Shown here: positions 1 through 8,938 of the stretch, in pieces | Layout: the number at the start of each line of letters is the position of its first letter | How positions within the stretch are numbered: the stretch's first letter is position 1 | Source of the DNA: Ectopseudomonas composti | GTDB lineage: Bacteria; Pseudomonadota; Gammaproteobacteria; Pseudomonadales; Pseudomonadaceae | NCBI GenBank assembly: GCA_946886245.1 | Contig: CAMPIF010000063.1 | Location: 1-13,484, forward strand | Direction of reading: 5' to 3' | DNA: 13,484 bases | Made by a program: the position numbers and the translations under genes | Notes under the pieces: model-generated | The model's input: only the letters and a program-made list of their open reading frames with translations | Databases searched by the model: none | Told to the model about the DNA's origin: nothing

Positions 1-1
1 G

Positions 2-934
<933 letters not shown>

Positions 935-952
935 TGACTGCGTAGTAGAAGA

Positions 953-975
953 GGGCGACGCAAGTCGCCCTTTTT
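953..975 (+). terminator. Rho-independent terminator of eno
   Basis: A perfect 7-bp stem GGGCGAC/GTCGCCC with a GCAA tetraloop is followed by five T. It starts 19 bases after the eno stop codon, so ftsB probably has its own promoter downstream. Confidence 0.9.
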
Positions 976-1005
976 CGTGGTTATCCCAGCGTTGGTGCTG
1001 CATGC

Positions 1006-1055
1006 TGTAGGAGCGGATTTATCCGCGATTCTTCGCGGCTGAAGCTGCTCCTACA
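1006..1055. repeat. REP-type inverted repeat pair
   Basis: Outer arms TGTAGGAGC (1006-1014) and GCTCCTACA (1047-1055) are perfect inverted repeats. Inside lie a small hairpin, GCGGAT-TT-ATCCGC (1013-1026), and the overlapping CGCGA/TCGCG pair. The TGTAGGAGC head followed by a GC-rich palindrome is the Pseudomonas REP signature, and two inverted copies form a REPIN-like unit. It sits between the eno terminator and ftsB. Confidence 0.8.
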
Positions 1056-1222
1056 AAGGCAGCGTCATTGCAGGCATGGCCTCTTTCGTGGACGCTTCGT
1101 CGATCCCTGGGAACCAATGCACGGATGCAGGTACCGAAACTCCATGTCACTCATCAGACGGCTCCTTTTCAAGCATGAACGCAGCCCCTACCATGCCGAT
1201 GACTCAATCTGCGAGCCGCTCC

Positions 1223-1501
1223 ATGCGTAGTCCGTATTGGCTGTTCATCGTGCTGATCCTGTTGCTGGCCGGTCTGCAGTATCGACTGTGGATCGGCGAC
1301 GGCAGCCTGGCTGCTGCCAGCCGTCTGCAACAGCAGATCGACGAACAGCGGAGCGAGAACGAGCGGCTGCTGGAGCGCAACCGCATCCTCGAGGCCGAGG
1401 TGATGGAACTCAAGCGCGGCATGGAAACCGTGGAAGAGCGCGCGCGTCAGGAGTTGGGCATGCTCAAAGAGGGTGAAACCCTCTATCTGCTGACCGAATG
1501 A
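1223..1501 (+). CDS. ftsB: Cell division protein FtsB
   Basis: FtsB is a small bitopic inner-membrane protein of the divisome; it pairs with FtsL and FtsQ and helps activate septal peptidoglycan synthesis. The 92-residue product fits the family: a short cytoplasmic N-terminus (MRSPYW), one hydrophobic segment at about residues 5-20 (LFIVLILLLAGLQ), a periplasmic heptad-rich coiled coil at about 30-66 with the ENERLLERNRILEAEV stretch, and the conserved C-terminal ARQELGM-GETLY region. The frame stays open upstream to 1076, but that part has no family similarity and lies partly in non-coding-looking sequence; I chose the ATG that gives the standard MRSPYW start, although its Shine-Dalgarno is weak. 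The stop overlaps the ispD start (ATGA), which suggests translational coupling. Confidence 0.93.
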   Translation: MRSPYWLFIVLILLLAGLQYRLWIGDGSLAAASRLQQQIDEQRSENERLLERNRILEAEVMELKRGMETVEERARQELGMLKEGETLYLLTE

Positions 1502-2196
1502 CCACGAAATTCTGGCTGGTGATCCCGGCCGCTGGCGTCGGCGCGCGCATGGCCGCCGACCGGCCCAAGCAGTACCTGCAGATCGCCGGCCGCTGCATTG
1601 TCGAACATACCCTGCATTGTTTTCTCGAGCATCCCGGCCTGTTGGGCGCGGTGGTGTGCGTGGCGGTGGATGACCCTTACTGGCCGCAACTGCAGGTGGC
1701 AAGCGATGCGCGTATCCGCCGGGCACCTGGCGGACGCGAGCGGGCCGATTCGGTATTGGCGGGGCTGCAGGCGCTGCTTGCAGAGGGTGCACGCGCCGAG
1801 GATTGGGTGCTGGTGCATGACGCCGCGCGTCCCAACCTCAGCCCTGCTGACCTGGATCGCCTGCTGGACAGTCTGGCCGATGATCCGGTCGGCGGCCTGC
1901 TGGCCATACCGGTGCGCGATACGCTCAAGCGTGCCGCAAGTGACGGCCGGGTGGCCGAGACCGTGGATCGCAGTCTGATCTGGCAGGCTTACACGCCGCA
2001 GATGTTCCGCCTGGGCGCGCTGCGCGAGGCGCTGGCGCAAGCGCTGAAAGAAGGCGTGGCAGTAACCGATGAAGCCTCGGCCATGGAATGGACGGGGCAA
2101 GCGCCACGTCTGATAGAAGGCCGGGCGGACAACCTCAAGGTCACCCGCCCGGAAGATCTGCACTATCTCCAGTCCATATGGCCGCAAGACCGTTGA
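1498..2196 (+). CDS. ispD: 2-C-methyl-D-erythritol 4-phosphate cytidylyltransferase
   Basis: IspD joins CTP and methylerythritol 4-phosphate to give CDP-methylerythritol, the third step of the MEP isoprenoid pathway in the cytosol. The 232-residue length is normal. The CTP-binding signature PAAGVGARM lies at residues 10-18 with the conserved Lys in RPKQY (residue 24). GGRERADSV and VHDAARP are typical mid-domain motifs, and NLKVTRPEDL near residues 212-221 holds the substrate-binding Lys. The start overlaps the ftsB stop by four bases and has no strong Shine-Dalgarno, so translation probably depends on coupling. ispF, a later step of the same pathway, lies 3.8 kb downstream and is separated here by an unrelated block, whereas in many other bacteria the two are adjacent or fused. 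Confidence 0.97.
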   Translation: MTTKFWLVIPAAGVGARMAADRPKQYLQIAGRCIVEHTLHCFLEHPGLLGAVVCVAVDDPYWPQLQVASDARIRRAPGGRERADSVLAGLQALLAEGARAEDWVLVHDAARPNLSPADLDRLLDSLADDPVGGLLAIPVRDTLKRAASDGRVAETVDRSLIWQAYTPQMFRLGALREALAQALKEGVAVTDEASAMEWTGQAPRLIEGRADNLKVTRPEDLHYLQSIWPQDR

Positions 2197-2211
2197 ACTG
2201 GATTGACCGCA

Positions 2212-2535
2212 TCAGTGCGTCCAGGGTTTGGCATCTTTGCCAATAGTGCGATCCAGTGCGTTGGTCAGCTTGTTCATGGCGCCGTCGATCGCCTGCTGCA
2301 GTTCGCTGGCATCGTGGGACACCGTCAGCGGATCGCGTCCCTTCATCCGCGCCTCGACCTTGCAGCGCTTGTCTTGCGGGCCGCTCTTGAGCGCGTTCTC
2401 GTCGGAGAGGTGAATTTCGATCCGGGTGAGATGGTCCTCGTAGCGCTGAAGCTTGTCCCGGATGCGACTGCCAATGCCGTCCCTGAAGTCCATCGAGGAG
2501 GTGACGTGCTTACCACTGTTGACCAGAACCTGCAT
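2212..2535 (-). CDS. HPF/RaiA (S30AE)-like ribosome-associated protein
   Basis: A 107-residue acidic/basic mixed protein with no signal peptide or membrane segment. The pattern resembles short hibernation-promoting factors: an N-terminal strand MQVLVNSGKHV, a helix with RDKLQRYEDHLTRIEIHL, a central strand KVEARMKGRDPLTVSH, and a C-terminal helix ELQQAIDGAMNKLTNALDRTIGK, matching the family's 'AIDG-x-KL-x-R-x' layout. Proteins of this family bind the 30S decoding region and modulate ribosome dimerisation or idling; that role is inferred, not shown. I preferred the ATG at 2535 because GAGGA at 2547-2543 is 7 bases from it but only one base from the alternative ATG at 2541. It converges on ispD with a 15-base gap and no visible terminator. 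The upstream gap (2536-2677) holds only a short GC hairpin at about 2567-2585. Confidence 0.75.
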   Translation of the reverse strand: MQVLVNSGKHVTSSMDFRDGIGSRIRDKLQRYEDHLTRIEIHLSDENALKSGPQDKRCKVEARMKGRDPLTVSHDASELQQAIDGAMNKLTNALDRTIGKDAKPWTH

Positions 2536-2677
2536 AACCATGTCCTCATGTCGCTGAGTTCGTGAGGCCCCGTTTGGGCGGGGGCATGGTGTGTGACGCG
2601 GTCGCCTCGCTCAAGTTTCGCGCCGGCTTGTGACATTCCGTGACCGTGCAGCCGGCTGACAAGGTCGTTGCAGAGCG

Positions 2678-3574
2678 TCAGACGGAGACGCTGTACTCGG
2701 CGCGCTGGCTCAGGCCCTTGCGCAGCGAGTCGATCAACTGGCGTACCTTGGGCGAGAGATGGCGCTGCTGTGGATAGAGCGCCCAGACCGCTGTATTGGG
2801 TGGGCGATGCTGTTCCAGCAGAGAGATCAGTCGTCCGCTGCGCAGGTGTTCCAACACGTAATAGTCCGGCAGCTGGCACAGACCAAAGCCGCGCAGCGCT
2901 GCGTCGAGCACGGCCTGGCCGCTGTTGCAGCGCCAGTTGCCCTGTATTCGCACCTGGGTTTCCCGACCGTTCTCGGCGAAGCTCCAGTGGTCGCTGCTCC
3001 CCACCAGGCAGTTGTGCCGGGCCAGCTCGGATAGCGAGTGCGGGCGCCCGTAGCGCTGCAGATAGTCGGGAGCCGCGCACAGATACATTTCGCGAGGCGC
3101 GAGGCGTGCGGCCATCAGCCGCGAGTCCTGCAGGCGCCCGAGGCGGATGGCCAGATCCAGGCCTTCGTGCAGCAGGTCGAGCTGGCGGTTGGACAGTTCG
3201 ATCTCCACGCGCAGCTGCGGATGCTGCGCCATGAAGTCGTTGACCAGCGGCACGATGAAGCGCTCGCCGTACGCCACCGCACAGGTCATGCGCAACAGCC
3301 CCTTGGGTTCCGCCCCGAGGTCGCCGACCGCGCGCAGCGCTTCTTCGCGGGCATCCTGCAGGCGCTGGCAGTGTTGCAGGAACAACTGGCCGGCCTCGGT
3401 CAGGGCCACTCGCCGGGTGCTGCGATAGAACAGCCGGCTCTGCAGGCGTTCTTCCAGGCGTGCCACTTGGCGGCTGACCTGCGACGTGGACAATCCCAGG
3501 CGCTCGGCCGCGGCACTGAACTGCCCGCACTCGGCCACGGCGACGAATTCGTCGAGTCCTTCCCAGCGATTCAT
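2678..3574 (-). CDS. gfnR: LysR-family regulator, probable GfnR
   Basis: A 298-residue LysR-type transcription factor of normal length. The N-terminal winged helix-turn-helix is clear at about residues 4-62 (FVAVAECGQFSAAAERLG, then STSQVSRQVARLEERL and the FYRSTRRVALTEAG wing). The C-terminal effector domain runs from about 90 to 290. It is divergent from adhC, the same arrangement as the P. aeruginosa LysR gene gfnR (glutathione-dependent formaldehyde neutralisation regulator) next to adhC and fghA. The name rests on synteny, so the effector and activating role are inference. The start MNRWEGLDEF is the standard LysR beginning; AGGAG lies 11 bases upstream. The frame remains open far upstream, but that part is antisense to adhC and is not coding. 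Confidence 0.88.
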   Translation of the reverse strand: MNRWEGLDEFVAVAECGQFSAAAERLGLSTSQVSRQVARLEERLQSRLFYRSTRRVALTEAGQLFLQHCQRLQDAREEALRAVGDLGAEPKGLLRMTCAVAYGERFIVPLVNDFMAQHPQLRVEIELSNRQLDLLHEGLDLAIRLGRLQDSRLMAARLAPREMYLCAAPDYLQRYGRPHSLSELARHNCLVGSSDHWSFAENGRETQVRIQGNWRCNSGQAVLDAALRGFGLCQLPDYYVLEHLRSGRLISLLEQHRPPNTAVWALYPQQRHLSPKVRQLIDSLRKGLSQRAEYSVSV

Positions 3575-3618
3575 CGATGCTTGTTCTCCTGTGCTCCCGA
3601 TTGCATCCGGCTGCACCT

Positions 3619-3642
3619 GTAGGAGCCCGCTTGCGGGCGATG
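3619..3642. repeat. Single REP element
   Basis: TGTAGGAG followed by the palindrome CCCGC-TT-GCGGG and CGAT matches the common Pseudomonas REP pattern. It is a lone copy in the gfnR-adhC divergent region, about 45 bases upstream of the gfnR start. Confidence 0.75.
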
Positions 3643-3656
3643 TGAGGAAGCTCAAT

Positions 3657-3678
3657 ATTATCCCTGTACAGCAATAAT
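3657..3678. promoter_or_regulatory. Candidate GfnR operator between gfnR and adhC
   Basis: ATTAT (3657-3661) and ATAAT (3674-3678) are inverted and share their centre (3667.5) with the palindrome CTGTACAG (3664-3671). The site contains a T-N11-A match (T3661 to A3673), the LysR recognition form. It lies 82 bases before adhC and 82 bases before gfnR, in the AT-richest part of the gap. A possible adhC -35/-10 pair (TTGCTC 3682, TATTGG 3705, 17-base spacer) lies just downstream, so a bound regulator would sit at about -50 to -60. Protein and function are inferred. Confidence 0.55.
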
Positions 3679-3721
3679 GTTTTGCTCTGCTGCTGATTAT
3701 CTCGTATTGGACATGAACTAG

Positions 3722-4873
<1,152 letters not shown>

Positions 4874-4893
4874 CCTCAGGGTGACCTGACTCT

Positions 4894-4941
4894 AGGGTGC
4901 GCCATGCGCACCAGGATCAAGTGGTGCGCACGGCGCACCCT
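4894..4941. repeat. Long hairpin repeat between adhC and fghA
   Basis: Two nested perfect inverted repeats: AGGGTGCGCC (4894-4903) with GGCGCACCCT (4932-4941), and TGCGCACCA (4905-4913) with TGGTGCGCA (4922-4930). Only one mismatched pair and an 8-base loop interrupt a 20-step stem. The 12-mer GGCGCACCCTGC at its right end recurs at 5847-5858 after fghA, so this looks like a mobile intergenic repeat. There is no T-tract, so it is not a classic terminator; it may tune the adhC/fghA ratio or mRNA stability. Confidence 0.75.
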
Positions 4942-4953
4942 GCGGAGATGCCC

Positions 4954-5796
4954 ATGACCCTCGAAATCGTTTCCAGCAACAAGAGCTTCGGTGGCTGGCA
5001 CAAGCGCTATCGCCATCGCTCCAGCAGCCTCAATTGCGACATGGTGTTCGCCGTCTACCTGCCGCCTCAGGCCGAGCAGGGCGCCAAGCTGCCGGTGTTG
5101 TACTGGCTCAGCGGCCTGACCTGCACGGACGAGAATTTCATGCAGAAAGCCGGCGCCCAGCGTATGGCCGCCGAGCTGGGGCTGATCATCGTCGCGCCGG
5201 ATACCAGTCCGCGTGGCGAGGGCGTGGCCGATGACGCCAACGGCGCCTACGACTTCGGTCTGGGCGCCGGCTTCTATGTCAACGCGACCCAGGAGCCCTT
5301 CGCGCGGCACTACCGCATGTATGACTACGTGGTGCAGGAGTTGCCGGCGCTGATCGAGGCCAATTTCCCGGTTTCGGACAAGCGCGGCATCGCCGGCCAC
5401 TCCATGGGTGGTCACGGGGCGCTGATCTGCGCGCTGAAGAATCCGGGGCGTTATCAGTCGGTGTCAGCGTTTTCGCCAATCAGCAATCCGATGAACTGCC
5501 CCTGGGGCGAGAAGGCTTTCTCGCTGTACCTGGGCGAGGAACGTTCGCGTTGGCGTGAGTGGGATGCCAGCGTGCTGATCGCCGAGGCCGGCGAGAAGCT
5601 GCCGACTCTGATCGATCAGGGTGATCGTGACGATTTCCTCGAAGGTCAGCTCAAGCCGCAGGCGTTGCAGGCGGCCGCCAAGGCGGCGGGTCATCCGCTG
5701 ACGTTGCGCATGCAGCCGGGCTATGACCACAGCTATTACTTCATCGCCAGTTTTATCGACGATCACCTGCGTCATCATGCCGAGGCCTTGACCTAG
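4954..5796 (+). CDS. fghA: S-formylglutathione hydrolase
   Basis: FghA hydrolyses S-formylglutathione to formate and glutathione, the step after AdhC in formaldehyde detoxification. It is a cytosolic alpha/beta hydrolase of the esterase D family; 280 residues is the normal length. The nucleophile is Ser150 in GHSMGG, the catalytic Asp is in DQGDRDDFL (221-229) and His259 is in [22 protein letters not shown] at 50-62 forms the oxyanion-hole region typical of the family. I chose the ATG at 4954 because GGAG lies six bases upstream and [14 protein letters not shown] is the standard start; the open frame from 4897 would run through the hairpin repeat. It is presumably co-transcribed with adhC. 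Confidence 0.96.
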   Translation: MTLEIVSSNKSFGGWHKRYRHRSSSLNCDMVFAVYLPPQAEQGAKLPVLYWLSGLTCTDENFMQKAGAQRMAAELGLIIVAPDTSPRGEGVADDANGAYDFGLGAGFYVNATQEPFARHYRMYDYVVQELPALIEANFPVSDKRGIAGHSMGGHGALICALKNPGRYQSVSAFSPISNPMNCPWGEKAFSLYLGEERSRWREWDASVLIAEAGEKLPTLIDQGDRDDFLEGQLKPQALQAAAKAAGHPLTLRMQPGYDHSYYFIASFIDDHLRHHAEALT

Positions 5797-5874
5797 GCTG
5801 TTCTGCGCTGCGCGCAGCTGGGCGAACCCTGGCCCTTGGTGCTCGTGGCGCACCCTGCAGCAGCACCCGGCGTC

Positions 5875-5920
5875 GCCCGGATGAAATCTGCGGTGCGATT
5901 TTCCCGGATTTCATCCGGGC
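5875..5920. repeat. Inverted repeat upstream of ispF
   Basis: A perfect 14-bp inverted repeat, GCCCGGATGAAATC (5875-5888) and its reverse complement (5907-5920), with an 18-base spacer. The core GCCCGGATGAAATC and the following CTACGG look like a dispersed intergenic repeat. It occupies the fghA-ispF gap (5797-5973), which otherwise holds only the 12-mer copy at 5847-5858 and the ispF leader hairpin. Confidence 0.7.
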
Positions 5921-5943
5921 TACGGGCAATACGGTTAGAATCA

Positions 5944-5964
5944 CGCCCTGACTTTTTCAGGGCG
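5944..5964 (+). promoter_or_regulatory. Hairpin in the ispF leader
   Basis: CGCCCTGA (5944-5951) pairs perfectly with TCAGGGCG (5957-5964) across a CTTTT loop. It ends 9 bases before the ispF ATG, and the only purine-rich stretch that could act as a Shine-Dalgarno, CAGGGCG, is in its right arm. TAGAAT at 5935-5940 could be a -10 box, which would place the hairpin at the very 5' end of the transcript. The regulatory role is inferred. Confidence 0.45.
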
Positions 5965-5973
5965 TTGTTCTTT

Positions 5974-6447
5974 ATGCGTATCGGTCATGGCTATGACGTA
6001 CACCGCTTCGGCGAAGGCGATTTCATCACCCTCGGCGGCGTACGGATTCCCCATCAATTCGGCCTTGTCGCTCACTCCGACGGTGACGTGCTGCTGCACG
6101 CCCTGAGTGATGCGCTGCTTGGCGCCGTGGCGTTGGGCGATATCGGCAAGCACTTCCCCGATACCGATCCGACCTTCAAGGGCGCTGACAGCCGCGCGCT
6201 GTTGCGCCATGTGATGGGCCTGGTGCGTGCCAAGGGCTACGCGGTGGGTAACGTCGACGCCACCATCATCGCCCAGGCGCCGAAGATGGCGCCGCACATC
6301 CACGGCATGCGCGAGCGCATCGCCGAGGATCTGGGCATCGAGCTGGATCAGGTCAACGTCAAGGCCACCACCACCGAGAAGCTGGGTTTCACCGGCCGTG
6401 AGGAAGGAATCGCGGTGCACGCCGTGGCCCTGCTGGTCAAGGCATGA
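5974..6447 (+). CDS. ispF: 2-C-methyl-D-erythritol 2,4-cyclodiphosphate synthase
   Basis: IspF cyclises CDP-methylerythritol 2-phosphate to methylerythritol cyclodiphosphate with release of CMP, the fifth step of the MEP pathway. The 157-residue length is typical of this homotrimeric enzyme. The zinc ligands Asp8 and His10 (GYDVHRF) and His42 ([11 protein letters not shown]) are present; [12 protein letters not shown] at 55-66 and [17 protein letters not shown] near the C-terminus are the usual substrate and nucleotide-binding segments. The start [10 protein letters not shown] is the family standard; the open frame upstream from 5836 runs through repeats and is not coding. The ATG has only a weak Shine-Dalgarno, which lies in a hairpin. 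The stop overlaps the truD start (ATGA). Confidence 0.97.
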   Translation: MRIGHGYDVHRFGEGDFITLGGVRIPHQFGLVAHSDGDVLLHALSDALLGAVALGDIGKHFPDTDPTFKGADSRALLRHVMGLVRAKGYAVGNVDATIIAQAPKMAPHIHGMRERIAEDLGIELDQVNVKATTTEKLGFTGREEGIAVHAVALLVKA

Positions 6448-7502
6448 ACGAGCTGCAACTGCTCGGGCCGCGTGCCCACGGCGAGGCCTGCGGGCGCGCG
6501 GTACTCAAGGCCACGGCCGAGGACTTTCAGGTCGACGAGGTGCTCGACATCCCGCTCACTGGTCAGGGCGAGCATCTCTGGCTGTGGGTGGAAAAACGCG
6601 GTCTGAATACCGAGGAAGCCGCTCGGCGTATCGCCCGCGCTGCCGGCTTGCCGCTCAAGGCGGTCAGTTATGCGGGGCTCAAGGATCGTCAGGCGCTGAC
6701 CCGCCAGTGGTTCAGCCTGCACCTGCCGGGCAAGGCCGATCCCGATCTGGCAGCCGCGCAGGGCGATGATCTGGTCATCCTGCGCAGCCAGCGGCACAAC
6801 CGAAAATTGCAGCGTGGCGCCCATGCCGCCAATGGTTTCACCTTGCGCCTGACTGCCCTGGAGGCGGACCGCGATGCGCTGGAGCAGCGCCTGCAGCGTA
6901 TCGCCGCGCAAGGCGTGCCCAATTATTTCGGCTTGCAGCGCTTCGGCTTCGATGGCGGCAATGTCGAACAGGCCCGCGATTTTGCTGCGCGCCTGGAGCT
7001 GCCGGTGCAGCGCAACCTGCGTTCGCGCCTGCTGTCCTCGGTGCGCAGCTATCTGTTCAATCAGGTGCTGGCCAAGCGCGTGGCTAATGGCACCTGGAAC
7101 CAGGCACAGATAGGTGACCTGCTGGCGTTCACCGCCAGCCGCAGTTTCTTCATGGCCGGTGAGGCCGAGTGCGTTGACCCGCGCCTGGCCATTCTCGATC
7201 TGCATCCCACCGGGCCGCTGTGGGGCGATGGCGCTCTGCCGACCAGCGGCGCTACCCAGCAGCTCGAGCAAAGCGTGGCCGATGACGCGACGCAACTGGT
7301 GCAATGGCTGATCAAGGCGGACATGGCGCACGAACGGCGAATTCTGCGCCTCCCCATTGGCGGCCTGTCATGGCATTATCCCGAACCCGATATTCTGCAA
7401 CTTGCATTCGTCCTGCCGGCCGGGTGTTTCGCCACCGTGGTGGTGCGCGAATTGCTCGATCTGGTGCCAGCAGGGCAGACGGATACTCCATGCGAATTCT
7501 GA
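6444..7502 (+). CDS. truD: tRNA pseudouridine(13) synthase TruD
   Basis: TruD isomerises uridine 13 in tRNA(Glu) to pseudouridine. The 352-residue length is normal. The family-defining catalytic Asp is residue 81 in [10 protein letters not shown]. Further TruD motifs are [13 protein letters not shown] near the N-terminus, [18 protein letters not shown] (44-61), [11 protein letters not shown], which is the conserved NYFG-QRFG segment, and [17 protein letters not shown]. The C-terminal domain contains the insertion typical of the family. The start overlaps the ispF stop by four bases and the end overlaps the surE start by 13 bases, so the genes are almost certainly one transcription unit. Confidence 0.96.
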   Translation: MNELQLLGPRAHGEACGRAVLKATAEDFQVDEVLDIPLTGQGEHLWLWVEKRGLNTEEAARRIARAAGLPLKAVSYAGLKDRQALTRQWFSLHLPGKADPDLAAAQGDDLVILRSQRHNRKLQRGAHAANGFTLRLTALEADRDALEQRLQRIAAQGVPNYFGLQRFGFDGGNVEQARDFAARLELPVQRNLRSRLLSSVRSYLFNQVLAKRVANGTWNQAQIGDLLAFTASRSFFMAGEAECVDPRLAILDLHPTGPLWGDGALPTSGATQQLEQSVADDATQLVQWLIKADMAHERRILRLPIGGLSWHYPEPDILQLAFVLPAGCFATVVVRELLDLVPAGQTDTPCEF

Positions 7503-8239
7503 TTTCCAACGACGACGGGGTGAACGCGCCCGGTATCGCTGCGTTGCACCAAGCGCTGGCCGACTATGCCGATTGCGTGGTGATCGCGCCTGCCGAAGAC
7601 AAGAGCGGTGCCAGCAGTGCGCTGACGCTCGACCGTCCGCTGCATCCCATGGCCCTGGCCAATGGCTACATCAGCCTCAATGGCACGCCGACCGACTGTG
7701 TGCACCTGGGCCTCAATGGCCTGCTCGAGCAAGCGCCGGATATGGTCGTCTCCGGCATCAACCTGGGCGCCAACCTGGGTGATGACGTGCTCTATTCCGG
7801 CACGGTCGCCGCAGCGCTGGAAGGACGTTTTCTGAACAAGCCGGCGTTCGCGTTCTCGCTGCTTTCGCGTCTGCCCGATAATTTGCCTACCGCTGCCTAT
7901 TTCGCGCGCAAGCTGGTCGAGGCACATGCGACCCTGGATTTGCCACCGCGCACGGTGCTCAACGTCAATGTGCCGAACCTGCCGCTGGAACATATCCGTG
8001 GCGTGCAGCTGACCCGTCTTGGGCATCGCGCGCGCGCGGCTGCACCGGTCAAGGTGGTCAACCCGCGTGGCAAGGAAGGCTACTGGATCGCTGCCGCCGG
8101 TGATGTCGAGGATGGCAGTCAGGGCACCGATTTTCATGCCGTGATGCAAGGTTATGTATCGATCACGCCGCTACGGCTCGATCGCACGTTCAATGAGGCC
8201 CTCGAATCTATGGATGGCTGGCTGGAGGGCATCTTCTGA
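7490..8239 (+). CDS. surE: 5'/3'-nucleotidase SurE
   Basis: SurE is a metal-dependent phosphatase that acts on 5'- and 3'-nucleoside monophosphates and short polyphosphate; it supports stationary-phase survival. The 249-residue length is usual. The metal-binding Asp8-Asp9 pair sits in [12 protein letters not shown], Ser39 in [10 protein letters not shown], and the Asn ligand in [35 protein letters not shown] is also conserved. I chose the ATG at 7490 because [10 protein letters not shown] is the family start; this makes surE overlap the end of truD by 13 bases. Its stop shares one base with the first pcm start codon. Confidence 0.97.
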   Translation: MRILISNDDGVNAPGIAALHQALADYADCVVIAPAEDKSGASSALTLDRPLHPMALANGYISLNGTPTDCVHLGLNGLLEQAPDMVVSGINLGANLGDDVLYSGTVAAALEGRFLNKPAFAFSLLSRLPDNLPTAAYFARKLVEAHATLDLPPRTVLNVNVPNLPLEHIRGVQLTRLGHRARAAAPVKVVNPRGKEGYWIAAAGDVEDGSQGTDFHAVMQGYVSITPLRLDRTFNEALESMDGWLEGIF

Positions 8240-8913
8240 TGCGTGGACAGGACGAGATGCAGCGCAGCGGGATCGGCATGACCTCGCAGCGCACCCGCGA
8301 ACGATTGATTCAGCGCCTCTATGAGGAGGGGTTGTCCAACGCGCAGGTACTGGAAGTGATCCGCCGTACGCCGCGCCATCTGTTCGTCGACGAGGCCCTG
8401 GCGCATCGCGCCTATGAAGACACTGCACTGCCCATCGGCCATAACCAGACCATTTCCCAGCCCTACATGGTCGGCCGCATGACCGAGCTGCTGTTGGCTG
8501 CCGGCCCGCTGGACAAGGTGCTGGAGATTGGCACCGGTTCCGGTTACCAGACTGCCGTACTGGCGCAACTGGTCGAGCGGGTATTCTCGGTGGAACGCAT
8601 TCAGGGGCTGCAGGACCGCGCCAAGGAGCGTCTGGCCGAACTCAAGCTGCGCAACGTGGTCTTTCGCTGGGGCGATGGCTGGGAAGGCTGGAACGCGCTC
8701 GGTCCCTACAACGGCATCATCGTCACCGCCGCCGCTGCGCAAGTGCCGCAGGCCTTGCTCGATCAACTGGCTCCAGGTGGACGTCTGGTCATTCCGGTCG
8801 GCAGTGGCGATGTGCAGCAACTGCTGTTGATCGTACGTGAGGCGGATGGTTTTTCCCGTCACGTGCTCGATGCCGTGCGCTTCGTGCCCCTACTCAACGG
8901 GCCGCTGGCTTGA
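8239..8913 (+). CDS. pcm: Protein-L-isoaspartate O-methyltransferase
   Basis: Pcm methylates isoaspartyl residues with S-adenosylmethionine and so starts repair of aged proteins. The fold is a class I methyltransferase: motif [16 protein letters not shown] at about 94-108, the PIMT-specific [16 protein letters not shown] (64-78) just before it, and [14 protein letters not shown] near the C-terminus. The start is uncertain. ATG 8239 shares one base with the surE stop and has GGAGGG 9 bases upstream, giving 224 residues; ATG 8278 ([11 protein letters not shown]) would give 211 residues, the length of the P. aeruginosa protein. I kept the longer form because of its better ribosome site, with modest confidence in the start. 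Confidence 0.95.
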   Translation: MRGQDEMQRSGIGMTSQRTRERLIQRLYEEGLSNAQVLEVIRRTPRHLFVDEALAHRAYEDTALPIGHNQTISQPYMVGRMTELLLAAGPLDKVLEIGTGSGYQTAVLAQLVERVFSVERIQGLQDRAKERLAELKLRNVVFRWGDGWEGWNALGPYNGIIVTAAAAQVPQALLDQLAPGGRLVIPVGSGDVQQLLLIVREADGFSRHVLDAVRFVPLLNGPLA

Positions 8914-8938
8914 TCGCTTTTTCGCTGCGGAAGGATCC

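Noticed and set aside
1076..1222. N-terminal extension of ftsB
   Set aside because: The added ~49 residues are unlike FtsB, lack hydrophobic or coiled-coil features, and start just after the REP pair.
1483..2187. Minus-strand open frame opposite ispD
   Set aside because: Shadow of a GC-rich gene; no domain pattern or ribosome site, and it covers exactly the real gene on the other strand.
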